A stretch of 64,000 nucleotides of DNA from CAVVTR01 sp963751245. GTDB taxonomy: Bacteria > Acidobacteriota > Thermoanaerobaculia > Thermoanaerobaculales > Thermoanaerobaculaceae. This document shows, one piece after another, positions 29,859-38,679 of this stretch. The position numbers and the translations under genes were made by a program. Positions within the stretch are counted from its first letter, which is position 1. Each line of letters begins with the position of its first letter. The notes below the pieces were generated by a model. The model was not told the DNA's origin. It did not search any database and saw nothing but the letters and a program-made list of their open reading frames with translations. The stretch is taken from NCBI GenBank assembly GCA_963751245.1, contig CAVVTR010000009.1, forward strand, positions 248,001-312,000, given 5' to 3'.

Positions 29859-31868
29859 ATGCGCCGGCTTCCCATCGTGCTCTCCCTCGTTCTCGCGCTC
29901 GCCCTCGCGGCCGCCGCCGGAGCGCAGCAGTACTCCTTCGTGGTGACCGGGGACGGGCGCTCCGCCACCCCGCCGCGGGCGGGGATGGACGAGAACGGGA
30001 TCAACGTCACCGTGCTGCGGGAGCTCGTGAAGGAGATCCTGCGCATCCATCCGAGGTTCGTCGTCTTCAACGGGGACCTGGTCCACGGCTACACGACCGA
30101 GCAGGAGTTCCGCGGCCAGCTCGAGGCGTGGCTCGCGATCATGAAGCCGGTCTACGAGGCCGGCATCCACGTCTACCCGCTGCGGGGCAACCACGACACC
30201 TCGAGCACCGCGGCGCGGGAGGTCTGGAACGAGGTCTTCTCCGGTCCCTACGCGCTGCCCGGCGACGGTCCCGCGGGGGAGAAGGACGTGACGTTCGCGG
30301 CCGCCGAGGCCAACGCCCTCGTCGTCGGGGTGGATCAGGACGGCTGGCACAGGCACGCCGTCAACCTGGGATGGCTCGAGCAGAGGCTCGAGGCGAACAC
30401 GAAGCCCCTGGTCTTCGTCGTGGGCCACGAGATGGCGTTCCGCTCCGGCCGCCACGCCGACAACCTGGACAACAACGAGTGGCTGCGGGACGCCTTCGTA
30501 AAACTGCTCATGGCCTCCGGCGCGAGGGTGTACTTCGCGGGGCACGACCACTTCTACGACCGTCTCCAGGTCGCCGACCCCGCGCACCCCGGGGACACGC
30601 TCGAGCAGATCGTGGTCGGCACGGCGGGGGCGCCGTTCTACCACGGAGAGGACTACGCAGGGGACAACACGGGCTGGACCGTGACGCCGGTGAAGCACAT
30701 CGAGAAGACGTTCGGCTACGTGCTGGGTCGGGTCGACGGGAGGCACGTGTCGCTGTCGTTCATGGGCCGCTCCGCGCCCGGCGTGTACGCGGCGGAGGAC
30801 ACCTTCGCGTACACGGCGGCCCCGCGTCAGCCGGCGCCGGCGGCCGACGCTCCCGCCGGCGCGGTCCCGGCACCCGCCGAGGGGGACGTGACGCTCACGG
30901 GCTTCCGCTTCGCGGACGGCGAGACGATGCCCGGGCTGCGCATCCACTACCGCACCTACGGGACGCCGCGAAGGGGTCCGGACGGGGTGGTCGACAACGC
31001 GGTGCTCGTGCTCCACGGGACGACCGGCAGCGGCGCGCAGTTCGTCCGCCCCGAGTTCGCGGGGGAGCTGTTCGGACCGGGGCAGCCCCTCGACGCGGCG
31101 CGGTTCTTCATCGTGCTGCCGGACGGCATCGGGCACGGGGAGTCGAGCAAGCCCAGCGACGGCCTGCGCGCGCGCTTCCCGCACTACGGCTACCGCGACA
31201 TGGTGGAGGCGCAGTACCGGCTGCTCACCGAGGGGCTCGGCGTCGGCCACCTGCGCCTGGTCATGGGCACGTCGATGGGGGGCATGCAGACGTGGATGTG
31301 GGGCGAGCTGCACCCCGGCTTCATGGACGCGCTGATGCCGCTGGCCAGCCTGCCGGAGCAGATCTCGGGGCGCAACCGGGTGTGGCGCCGGGTGGTCATC
31401 GACGCGATCCGCGGCGATCCGGCGTGGAAGGGCGGCGAGTACGCCACCGAGCCGCCGAGCCTGCGCACCGCCGCCGAGATGCTGTTCCTCGTGGGCTCGA
31501 ACCCGGTGCTGCGCCAGCGGACGATGCCGACGCTGGCGGAGTCCGACGAGGTCCTCGACGCGTACGTCGCCAGGGAGATGGAGGTGCTCGACGCCAACGA
31601 CGTGCTCTACGCCGTGGCGGCGTCGGAGGACTACGACCCCGGTCCGGACCTCGAGAAGATCCGGGCGCCGCTTCTGGCGGTGAACTCCGCCGACGACCTC
31701 ATCAACCCGCCGGAGCTCGGCGTCCTGGAGCGCGAGATCACGCGCGTGCCGCGCGGGCGCGCGGTGGTGATCCCGATGTCGGAGCAGACGCGCGGCCACG
31801 GCACCCACACCCTCGCGAAGGTTTGGAAGCAGGAGCTGATCGAGCTGCTCCGCGAGTCCGCCCGGTAA
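29859..31868 (+). CDS. secreted metallophosphoesterase fused to MetX-like alpha/beta hydrolase
   Basis: 669 aa. A signal peptide (VLSLVLALALAAAAGAQ) is followed by a calcineurin-like phosphoesterase (about 25-315) with the metal motifs TGD (about 28), NGD (70), GNHD (109), GHE (188) and GHDHF (227). A Pro-Ala linker (about 321-346) joins a second complete domain: an alpha/beta hydrolase of the homoserine-acetyltransferase (MetX) type with HGTTGSG, nucleophile motif GTSMGGMQTW (Ser about 472), acid in NSADDLINPPE and His in RGHGTHTLA. Either domain normally stands alone. MetX proper is cytoplasmic, so the exported hydrolase is more likely an esterase. One continuous frame, no indel. A GGCAGGAGG site precedes the ATG. 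Confidence 0.85.
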   Translation: MRRLPIVLSLVLALALAAAAGAQQYSFVVTGDGRSATPPRAGMDENGINVTVLRELVKEILRIHPRFVVFNGDLVHGYTTEQEFRGQLEAWLAIMKPVYEAGIHVYPLRGNHDTSSTAAREVWNEVFSGPYALPGDGPAGEKDVTFAAAEANALVVGVDQDGWHRHAVNLGWLEQRLEANTKPLVFVVGHEMAFRSGRHADNLDNNEWLRDAFVKLLMASGARVYFAGHDHFYDRLQVADPAHPGDTLEQIVVGTAGAPFYHGEDYAGDNTGWTVTPVKHIEKTFGYVLGRVDGRHVSLSFMGRSAPGVYAAEDTFAYTAAPRQPAPAADAPAGAVPAPAEGDVTLTGFRFADGETMPGLRIHYRTYGTPRRGPDGVVDNAVLVLHGTTGSGAQFVRPEFAGELFGPGQPLDAARFFIVLPDGIGHGESSKPSDGLRARFPHYGYRDMVEAQYRLLTEGLGVGHLRLVMGTSMGGMQTWMWGELHPGFMDALMPLASLPEQISGRNRVWRRVVIDAIRGDPAWKGGEYATEPPSLRTAAEMLFLVGSNPVLRQRTMPTLAESDEVLDAYVAREMEVLDANDVLYAVAASEDYDPGPDLEKIRAPLLAVNSADDLINPPELGVLEREITRVPRGRAVVIPMSEQTRGHGTHTLAKVWKQELIELLRESAR

Positions 31869-31893
31869 TGGGGCGGGAGGCTCCGGGCGGAGG

Positions 31894-31899
31894 TACCAT
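31894..31899 (+). promoter_or_regulatory. -10 element TACCAT, leaderless type
   Basis: TACCAT ends 7 bases before the GTG of the DUF3311 gene. It helps choose that start over the ATG at 31868. Confidence 0.4.
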
Positions 31900-31906
31900 C
31901 GGGAGC

Positions 31907-32134
31907 GTGACCGACCGACGCACCGTCCTCGCGCTCCTCCCGGCCCTGGTCCCGGTCGTGGCACTGGTGGCCGGGCTCCCGTTCGTGAACCGGCTCCACC
32001 CCGTCGTCCTGGGCCTGCCGTTCCTGCTCTTCTGGATCCTCGGCTGGGTCCTCCTCACGCCGCTCTTCCTCGGCCTGTCCTACCTCATCATCGAGCGGGG
32101 GCGGGGCGACGCGGCGGGGGGAGCGGAGCGGTGA
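31907..32134 (+). CDS. DUF3311 small membrane protein
   Basis: 75 aa with two hydrophobic helices and the family motif GLPFVNRLHPVVLGLPFLLFW. DUF3311 proteins are usually encoded directly before a sodium:solute symporter, as here, with a 4-base GTGA overlap, and are thought to be a small partner subunit. The role is inferred from this conserved pairing. Confidence 0.85.
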   Translation: MTDRRTVLALLPALVPVVALVAGLPFVNRLHPVVLGLPFLLFWILGWVLLTPLFLGLSYLIIERGRGDAAGGAER

Positions 32135-33579
32135 CCACCCCCCTCGTCGTCATCGTCCTGTTCGTGCTGGTGTCGGCGGCGGTCGGCGTGATCGGCCGCG
32201 GCCGCGGGACCATGGACGTCGAGCGCTGGAGCGTCGGCGGCCGGCGGTTCGGCGTCGTGCTGGTCTGGCTGCTGATGGCCGGCGAGATCTACACGACGTT
32301 CACCTTCCTCGGCGCCAGCGGCTGGGCCTACTCGCGCGGCGCGCCGGCGTTCTACATCCTCGCCTACGGCACAATCGGATACATCATCTCGTTCTTCCTG
32401 CTGCCGCCGGTGTGGCGCATGGCGAAACGCCTCGGCCTGCACACCCAGCCGGACTTCTTCCTGGCGCGCTACGGCAGCCCGGCGCTCACCACCATGGCGG
32501 TGGTCATCGGCGTGGTCTCCATCGTGCCCTACCTGCAGCTGCAGCTCGCCGGGCTCGGCTTCATCGTGGAGGTGGCGAGCGCGGGGGCGATCTCGTCCAG
32601 CGTCGCCATCGTGTCGGCGTTCGCGGTCACCTGCGTGTTCGTCTACACCAGCGGGATCAAGGGGATCGCCTGGGTGGCGATCATCAAGGACGTGGCCATG
32701 CTGGTCGCCGTGGCGGTGATCGGGATCGGGCTGCCGGCCATGTACTTCGGCGGGGTGGGGAAGATGTTCGCCGAGGTGATGCGCCGCTACCCCGCGCACC
32801 TGACCTTCCCCGGCGGGACGACGACCATGGGGGTGGGGTGGGTGATCAGCACCATCCTGCTCACGGGGGTCGGCTTCTACTGCTGGCCGCACACGTTCGC
32901 GTCGGCGTTCTCCGCCAAGGACGGCCGCACCCTGCGCCGCAACGCCATCTTCATGCCGCTCTACCAGCTGCCGATCCTCCTCGTCTTCCTGGTCGGCTTC
33001 ACCGCGCTGCTGGTGATGCCTGGCCTGGAGAACCCGGACACGGCACTGCTGGCGCTGGTCACGCGCAGCTACCCGGGGTGGTTCGCGGGCTTCATCGGCG
33101 GCGCCGGCGCGGTGACGGCGATGGTGCCCTCGGCGATGCTGCTGCTCGGGGCGGCGACGCTGGTGGCCAAGAACCTCTACCGGCCGCTGCGGCGGAGCCC
33201 CGTGAGCGAGGAGCACCTGATGCGCGCCACGCGCGGCTTCATGCTGCTGATCGCCGTCGCGGCGCTGATGCTGGCGCTGTGGTCGCCCCACGAGCTGGTG
33301 AAGCTGCTGATCTTCGGCTACGACGGGGTGGCGCAGCTGTTCCCCGCCATCGTGCTCGGCGTCTTCGTGCCCCGCGCCACGGCGCGTCCCGTCATTCTGG
33401 GGCTGGTGGCCGGCGAGGCGGCGGTGGTGGGGCTGATCTTCAGCGGCCACGACCCGTTCCTCGGGGTGAACGCCGGTTTCGCGGGGCTCGTGGTGACGAC
33501 GGTGGTGACCCTCACGGCGATGGCACGGCTGGACGTTCCGGGGCCGGCGGGCGGGGCCGTGGCCGACACGCAACGCTGA
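32131..33579 (+). CDS. sodium:solute symporter (SSS family)
   Basis: 482 aa with about 13 hydrophobic helices. Features of the SSS/LeuT fold include the helix-1 break (GEIYTTFTFLGASGWAYSRG), TQPDFFLARYG after helix 2 and YTSGIKGIAWVAIIKDVAMLVA, the sodium-site region. Genes paired with DUF3311 commonly import organic acids, amino acids or peptides with sodium. The downstream M20 amidohydrolase, 27 bases away, suggests an N-acylated amino acid or peptide as substrate. GTG start overlaps the partner's stop. Confidence 0.9.
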   Translation: MTTPLVVIVLFVLVSAAVGVIGRGRGTMDVERWSVGGRRFGVVLVWLLMAGEIYTTFTFLGASGWAYSRGAPAFYILAYGTIGYIISFFLLPPVWRMAKRLGLHTQPDFFLARYGSPALTTMAVVIGVVSIVPYLQLQLAGLGFIVEVASAGAISSSVAIVSAFAVTCVFVYTSGIKGIAWVAIIKDVAMLVAVAVIGIGLPAMYFGGVGKMFAEVMRRYPAHLTFPGGTTTMGVGWVISTILLTGVGFYCWPHTFASAFSAKDGRTLRRNAIFMPLYQLPILLVFLVGFTALLVMPGLENPDTALLALVTRSYPGWFAGFIGGAGAVTAMVPSAMLLLGAATLVAKNLYRPLRRSPVSEEHLMRATRGFMLLIAVAALMLALWSPHELVKLLIFGYDGVAQLFPAIVLGVFVPRATARPVILGLVAGEAAVVGLIFSGHDPFLGVNAGFAGLVVTTVVTLTAMARLDVPGPAGGAVADTQR

Positions 33580-33606
33580 ACGCACCCCTCGCGGGAGGAT
33601 GGGACG

Positions 33607-34764
33607 ATGAACGACCTGGCAGCGGAAGTCGAGTCGATCAGGGACGCGCTGGTGGGGTGGCGGCGGGACTTCCACCGGCACCCCGAGCTGGCGTTCGAGG
33701 AGCGGCGCACGGCCGGGGTGATCCGGGCGTTCCTGGAGGCCGAGGGAATCGAGGTGACCGCCTGCGGACGCACCGGTCTGCGCGGCGTGCTGCGCGGCGG
33801 GAAGCCCGGCCGCACGGTGGCGCTGCGGGCCGACATGGACGCGCTGCCGGTGGCCGAGCTCGCCGAGCACGAGTACGTCTCCGAGAACCCCGGCGTGATG
33901 CACGCCTGCGGCCACGACGGCCACATGGCGATCCTCATGGGCGCCGCCCGCGTCCTTGCCGCCCGGCGCGACACGCTGCCGGGAAACGTCGTGTTCCTGT
34001 TCCAGCCCTCCGAGGAGAACCCGCCGGGGGGCGCCCGGCTGATGATCGAGGAGGGCGCCCTCGAGGGTGTCGACGCCGTCTTCGGCCTGCACCTGTGGCA
34101 GCCGCTTCGCAGCGGCGTCGTGGGGGTGCGGGAGGGGCCGCTGATGGCCCAGGCCGACGAGTTCGAGGTGGTGGTCCGGGGCAGGGGAGGCCACGCGTCC
34201 CAGCCGGAGCGGACGGTCGACCCGGTGGTGACCGCGTCCCACGTGGTGGTGGCCGCCCAGACCGTCGTGAGCCGGTTCGCGAGCCCGGTGGAGCCGGTTG
34301 TGGTGTCGTTCTCCACGATCCACGGCGGGCGGATCCACAACATCATCCCGGACGAGGTGACGATGACCGGCACGGTGCGGACGTTCGACGCGGAGACGCA
34401 GCGGAGGGTGAAGCAGCGGCTCGGCGAGGTCTGCGAGGCCACGTGCCGGCTGTTCGGGGCCACCGCCGGCTTCACCTACTCGGACGGCTACCCGCCGCTG
34501 GTCAACGACGCCGCGTCGGTGGAGCTGGTGCGGCGCGTGGCCGCGCGGGAGCTGGGGGCCGCCGCCGTCGAGACCGTCGCGCCCATCATGGGCGGGGAGG
34601 ACTTCGCCTACTACCTGCAGCACGTCCCGGGGGCGTTCGCGCTGCTGGGGATCGGGGACGGCCGGCCCCACCCCCACCACAACGCCCGCTTCGACATCGA
34701 CGAGGGTGTGCTGCCCGCCGGGGTCCGGCTGATGACGGCGGTGGCGCTGGAGATGATGGGGTAG
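33607..34764 (+). CDS. M20-family amidohydrolase (hippurate hydrolase-like)
   Basis: A 385-aa dizinc amidohydrolase. The N-terminal IRDALVGWRRDFHRHPELAFEE, the metal motifs RADMDALP and HACGHDGHMA, the general base Glu in QPSEENPPGGA, and the dimerisation-domain motifs GGHASQPE and TIHGG, then a late metal His region (PHPHHNARFDID), all match the M20D/IAA-amino-acid hydrolase group that cleaves N-acyl amino acids. GGGAGGATGGGACG precedes the ATG. Context suggests that imported acyl-amino acids are its substrate. Confidence 0.9.
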   Translation: MNDLAAEVESIRDALVGWRRDFHRHPELAFEERRTAGVIRAFLEAEGIEVTACGRTGLRGVLRGGKPGRTVALRADMDALPVAELAEHEYVSENPGVMHACGHDGHMAILMGAARVLAARRDTLPGNVVFLFQPSEENPPGGARLMIEEGALEGVDAVFGLHLWQPLRSGVVGVREGPLMAQADEFEVVVRGRGGHASQPERTVDPVVTASHVVVAAQTVVSRFASPVEPVVVSFSTIHGGRIHNIIPDEVTMTGTVRTFDAETQRRVKQRLGEVCEATCRLFGATAGFTYSDGYPPLVNDAASVELVRRVAARELGAAAVETVAPIMGGEDFAYYLQHVPGAFALLGIGDGRPHPHHNARFDIDEGVLPAGVRLMTAVALEMMG

Positions 34765-34792
34765 CTGTCGCCGCCGGGACGGGGGAGGGTCC

Positions 34793-35083
34793 GTGAGCTG
34801 CTATTTCGTGGCCCAGATCGACATCCGCGACCCGGAGGGGTACGGGCGCTACCTCGACGGCTTCGACGAGGTCTTCGAGCGCTACCGGGGGACGGTGCTG
34901 GCGGTGGACGACGAGGCCTCCGTGCTCGAGGGGGCGTGGCCCGGAGCCAGGACCGTCATCATCGAGTTCCCCGATCGCGCGGAGCTCGACCGCTGGTACC
35001 GCTCGCCGGAGTACCAGCGCCTCGCGGTCCACCGCCGCGCGGCTGCCGCCGCCAACATCGTCGCCGTCGAGGGGCGCGGGTGA
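34793..35083 (+). CDS. DUF1330 protein
   Basis: 96 aa with a ferredoxin-like dimeric alpha/beta-barrel pattern: YFVAQIDIRDPEGYGRYL, VLEGAWPGARTVIIEFPD, RWYRSPEYQRL. These match DUF1330 closely. Function unknown. GGGGGAGG precedes the GTG start. It lies 28 bases after the amidohydrolase gene, so they may be co-transcribed. Confidence 0.85.
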   Translation: MSCYFVAQIDIRDPEGYGRYLDGFDEVFERYRGTVLAVDDEASVLEGAWPGARTVIIEFPDRAELDRWYRSPEYQRLAVHRRAAAAANIVAVEGRG

Positions 35084-35092
35084 CCGGAGGTC

Positions 35093-35098
35093 TATCCT
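35093..35098 (+). promoter_or_regulatory. -10 element TATCCT, leaderless type
   Basis: TATCCT ends 7 bases before ATG 35106. It overlaps the spacer that would be needed for GTG 35100, which supports the ATG as start. Confidence 0.4.
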
Positions 35099-35105
35099 TG
35101 TGCCG

Positions 35106-36098
35106 ATGACCGACGCCCCGCCTCCGGACACGACCGCCGCGCCGCCGGTGCCGTCGCGGCTCGGACCGTACGAGATCCGGGACGTGCTCGGCTCGGGCGG
35201 CCTCGGCACCGTCTACCGGGCGTGGGACGCGCGCCTCCAGCGCGAGGTGGCGCTCAAGGTGCTGGCCGAGGGCGCCGGGGAGGCGGGCTCGAGCCTGGCC
35301 GACCTCGAGCGGGAGGCGCGCCTGCTGGCGGCGCTGTCGCACCCCGCCATCCTCGGCATCTTCGACGTGGGCGAGGACGCGGGCCGGCGCTGGGTGGCGA
35401 CGGAGCTCCTCGAAGGCGTCAACCTGCGCCAGCGCATGGCGGGGCGGCCGCTGCCCTGGCGTATGGCAGCGGCCGTCGCCCTCGAGGTGGCCAAGGGCCT
35501 TGCCGCGGCCCACGCCGAGGGCGTCGTCCACCTCGACCTGAAGCCCGAGAACATCTTCGTGCTCTGGCGCGGTGGCGTGAAGGTCGTGGACTTCGGGCTG
35601 GCGCGGCGGGAGCAGGGCCCGCCGGGGCCCGATGGCACTCCCTCCGGCACCGGGCCGGCGAGCGGGCGGGTGCTGACCGGGTCGGTGGCCTACCTGACGC
35701 CGGAGCAGGTCGCGGGCGACCCGGTGGATGCCCGCACCGACCTGTTCTCGCTCGGGAGCGTGCTGTTCGAGGTCCTGACCGGCCGCGCGCCGTACATGCG
35801 CGACTCGGTCGGGGCCACCCTGGCGGCCATCGCCCGCGACGACGTGCCGCCCCTCACCGGACAGGTCGCGACGGTGCCGCCGGGGCTCGCGCGGATCGTC
35901 CGGCGTTGTCTGGCACGGGACCCGCGGGAGCGCTTCCAGACCGCGTACGATCTCGCCTTCGCCCTCAGCGAGCAGCTCTCGCTCCCGGTCTCTCCGGAAA
36001 CCCTCCGGACGCCGTGGGCGGTGAAGGCCGGCTACTTCGCGGCCGGGTCCGTCGCGGCGGCCACCGCCTGGCTGCTGTGGAGCCTGCTCTTCCGGTAG
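35106..36098 (+). CDS. Hanks-type Ser/Thr protein kinase, non-RD, membrane anchored
   Basis: 330 aa. The kinase domain spans about 20-300: glycine loop GSGGLGTVYRAW, VAIK-type lysine K51 (VALKVL), catalytic loop HLDLKPEN with D144, DFG at 162-164 and GSVAYLTPEQ. The catalytic-loop Arg of HRD is Leu143, so this is a non-RD kinase that may not need activation-loop phosphorylation. One transmembrane helix ends the protein (about 310-328) and nothing follows, so it has no external sensor domain. Alternative start GTG 35100 has a GGAGG site at 35086-35090. Confidence 0.88.
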   Translation: MTDAPPPDTTAAPPVPSRLGPYEIRDVLGSGGLGTVYRAWDARLQREVALKVLAEGAGEAGSSLADLEREARLLAALSHPAILGIFDVGEDAGRRWVATELLEGVNLRQRMAGRPLPWRMAAAVALEVAKGLAAAHAEGVVHLDLKPENIFVLWRGGVKVVDFGLARREQGPPGPDGTPSGTGPASGRVLTGSVAYLTPEQVAGDPVDARTDLFSLGSVLFEVLTGRAPYMRDSVGATLAAIARDDVPPLTGQVATVPPGLARIVRRCLARDPRERFQTAYDLAFALSEQLSLPVSPETLRTPWAVKAGYFAAGSVAAATAWLLWSLLFR

Positions 36099-36257
36099 CG
36101 CGCCAGCGGGGTGGTTGCCGCACACTTCCCGGCCCGCCATCCCCCGCCGCCGTCGTCCTCCGCGCTCTTGCGGGCGGGGCAGGTTGACCGGGCGGGTGGC
36201 GGAGGATCGTGGAGGCCTGTCGCCGGTTCCTGAACTGAGTCGCAGCAAGGGCGATGA

Positions 36258-36263
36258 TAGAAT
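36258..36263 (+). promoter_or_regulatory. -10 element TAGAAT, leaderless type
   Basis: TAGAAT ends 8 bases before ATG 36272 of rimO and overlaps the alternative ATG at 36254, which argues against that upstream start. Confidence 0.45.
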
Positions 36264-36271
36264 TCGCCCTC

Positions 36272-37708
36272 ATGGTGGGGACGCTCCGACGTCGCGGCCC
36301 GGTCCGGGTGGGGATGATCAGCCTGGGCTGCGCCAAGAACCTGGTGGACGCCGAGGTGATGCTCGGCCACCTCGCGGAGCAGGGCGCGGAGATCACCGCC
36401 GACCCCGACGAGGCCGATGTGATCGTGGTGAACACCTGCGGCTTCGTGGAGGACGCCAAGGCGGAGTCGATCCAGACCATCCTGGACACGGCGGCGCGCA
36501 AGGGCGCGGGGGGGCTGCAACGGCTGGTCGTGGCCGGGTGCATGGTGCAGCGCTACGCCGCCGAGCTGGCCGCCGAGATCCCCGAGATCGACGCCTTCGT
36601 CGGGCTCGACGAGCTCGAGAAGGTCGGCGACGCCGTGCTGGGAGGATTGGGCCGCGAGCGCATCCCCGACCAGCACGGCGCGGTGCGCCTGTACGACCAC
36701 GAGGCGCCGCGGCTGCTGACGACCGGGGGGGTGTTCGCCTACCTCAAGGTCGCGGAGGGATGTGACAACCCCTGCGCCTTCTGTCACATCCCCCGCATGC
36801 GCGGGAGCTTCCGCTCGCGGTCGCCGGAGTCGCTGGTGGCCGAGGCCCGGCGGCTGGAGGCGGCCGGCGTGCGAGAGCTGGTGCTGGTGGCCCAGGACAC
36901 CACGCGGTACGGCGAGGACCTGGGGCTGGGACGGCGCGGGCTGCGGCGGCTGCTCGAGGAGCTCCTCGCGGGCACCACGCTGCCGTGGATCCGGTTCCTG
37001 TACGCCTACCCGGCCACGCTCGACGAGGGGATCTTCCCGCTCATGGCGCGCGAGCCCCGCCTGCTGCCGTACCTGGACATTCCGCTGCAGCACGCCTCCC
37101 GGGTCGTCCTCAAGGCGATGCGCCGGGGCGGCGACGCGCGCAGCTACCGGCGGCTCATCGAGGGAGCGAGGGCGGCCGTGCCCGGGCTGACCGTGCGCAC
37201 GACGTTCATCGTCGGCTTCCCCGGGGAGGGCGAGGCCGAGATCGAGGAGCTCGCCGCGTTCATGGAGGAGGTGCGCTTCGACCACGTCGGGGTGTTCGCC
37301 TACTCCCACCAGGCGGAGAACCCCGGCGCCGCCCTCGGCGACCCGGTGGCCCGCAGGGACAAGGCGGCACGCCGGCGGCGGCTCATGAAGCTGCAGGAGA
37401 GGATCAGCCGGGAGCGCCACCGCGCGCTGCGCGGCTCGGAGGTGATGGCGGTGGTGGAGGGGCCGAGCCCGGAGTCCGAGCTGCTCCTGCAGGGGCGGCT
37501 GACCAGCCAGGCGCCCGAGGTGGACGGGCGGGTGCTCTTCTCCGACGGCACGGCGCGCCCCGGCGACATCGTCCGCGTGCGGGTGGAGAAGACCTACGCC
37601 TTCGACGTCGTCGGCGCGATCCGCGAGGTCGTCGTCCCGGCTCCGGAGCGGCGGACGGCGGTGGTGCCGGTTCTGCCCACGGCGGCGCCGCGGACGGCGG
37701 GGGCCTGA
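36272..37708 (+). CDS. rimO: ribosomal protein S12 methylthiotransferase RimO
   Basis: A 478-aa radical-SAM enzyme that methylthiolates an Asp of S12. The N-terminal UPF0004 domain has cluster ligands in LGCAKNLVDAEVM, NTCGFVEDAK and AGCMVQRY. The radical-SAM motif CDNPCAFC (C-x3-C-x2-C) is followed by IPRMRGSFRSR. A C-terminal TRAM domain (about 405-465) is recognisable by its basic beta pattern. RimO rather than MiaB is supported by LGCAKN and by the S12-type IPRMRG. ribF starts 6 bases after the stop. Confidence 0.93.
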   Translation: MVGTLRRRGPVRVGMISLGCAKNLVDAEVMLGHLAEQGAEITADPDEADVIVVNTCGFVEDAKAESIQTILDTAARKGAGGLQRLVVAGCMVQRYAAELAAEIPEIDAFVGLDELEKVGDAVLGGLGRERIPDQHGAVRLYDHEAPRLLTTGGVFAYLKVAEGCDNPCAFCHIPRMRGSFRSRSPESLVAEARRLEAAGVRELVLVAQDTTRYGEDLGLGRRGLRRLLEELLAGTTLPWIRFLYAYPATLDEGIFPLMAREPRLLPYLDIPLQHASRVVLKAMRRGGDARSYRRLIEGARAAVPGLTVRTTFIVGFPGEGEAEIEELAAFMEEVRFDHVGVFAYSHQAENPGAALGDPVARRDKAARRRRLMKLQERISRERHRALRGSEVMAVVEGPSPESELLLQGRLTSQAPEVDGRVLFSDGTARPGDIVRVRVEKTYAFDVVGAIREVVVPAPERRTAVVPVLPTAAPRTAGA

Positions 37709-37713
37709 GACTC

Positions 37714-38679
37714 GTGGAGATCCTGCGCGATCCGACGCCCTCCGCCGACCTGCCGCGGGGGTGCGTCGTCACCATCGGCAACTTCGACGGCGTGCACCGG
37801 GGCCACGAGATGCTCCTCCGCGGGGCGGTGGCACGGGCACACGAGCTCGGTGCGCCCGCGGTGGCGCTCACCTTCGAGCCCCACCCGGAGAAGGTGCTCC
37901 GTCCGGACTCGGGGCTCCGGCTGCTCAGCACCCGGGCGCAGAAGGCGCAGCTGCTGGAGCGGCTGGGCATCGAGACGCTGGTGGAGGTGGGCTTCGACCG
38001 GCGCTTCGCCGCGACCACCGCCGAGGCGTTCGCGCGGGACTTCCTGTTCACCCGCTTGGCGCCGCGGGAGGTGCGCATCGGCGCCAACTTCCGCTTCGGC
38101 GCCGGGCGCCAGGGCGACGTGGCGTTCCTGGAGCTCATGGGGCGGCAGCTGGGCTTCGACGTGGTGGGGTTCGAGCCGGTGATGGACAACGGCGCCCCGA
38201 TCTCCTCCAGCCGCGTCCGCCGCGAGATCGCGGACGGCCACATGGAGGAGGCGTGGCGCCTCCTGGACCGCCCCTACTACGTGGACGGCACGGTGTACAG
38301 CGGCGAGCGCATGGGGCGGACGTTCGGGTTCCCCACCATCAACGTGGAGCCGGACAACGAGCTCTCCCCGCCGCACGGCGTGTACGTGACGGCCACCTAC
38401 CTGCCATCGTTCCGCAAGGTGTTCCGGTCGGTGACCAACATCGGCGTGCGCCCGACGGTGTACGAGAACTACCGCGTGACGGTGGAGAGCCACCTCCTGG
38501 ACTTCACCGCCGACGTCTACCAGGAGCCGGTCCGCCTCTACTTCATGCACCGGATCCGCGACGAGATGGTGTTTCCCTCCAGCATGGCGCTGATCGCGCA
38601 GATCCGCAGGGACTCCGAGGCGGCGGCGCAGTACTTCGCGACCCGAGGGCTGCCCGAGGGCGAGCTCGTGCTGCGATGA
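37714..38679 (+). CDS. ribF: bifunctional riboflavin kinase/FAD synthetase
   Basis: 321 aa. The N-terminal nucleotidyltransferase domain carries GNFDGVHRGHE and the later ISSSRVRREI; the C-terminal riboflavin kinase domain carries GRTFGFPTINV and GVYVT, with Glu in the NYRVTVESHLLDF motif. Together they convert riboflavin to FMN and then FAD. GTG 37714 is the best start: it gives family length and lies 6 bases after rimO. The stop overlaps the next gene in an ATGA junction. Confidence 0.93.
   Translation: MEILRDPTPSADLPRGCVVTIGNFDGVHRGHEMLLRGAVARAHELGAPAVALTFEPHPEKVLRPDSGLRLLSTRAQKAQLLERLGIETLVEVGFDRRFAATTAEAFARDFLFTRLAPREVRIGANFRFGAGRQGDVAFLELMGRQLGFDVVGFEPVMDNGAPISSSRVRREIADGHMEEAWRLLDRPYYVDGTVYSGERMGRTFGFPTINVEPDNELSPPHGVYVTATYLPSFRKVFRSVTNIGVRPTVYENYRVTVESHLLDFTADVYQEPVRLYFMHRIRDEMVFPSSMALIAQIRRDSEAAAQYFATRGLPEGELVLR

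Noticed and set aside
31868..31906. ATG 31868 as the DUF3311 start
   Set aside because: It adds 13 unrelated residues, and a TACCAT hexamer lies between it and the better GTG at 31907.
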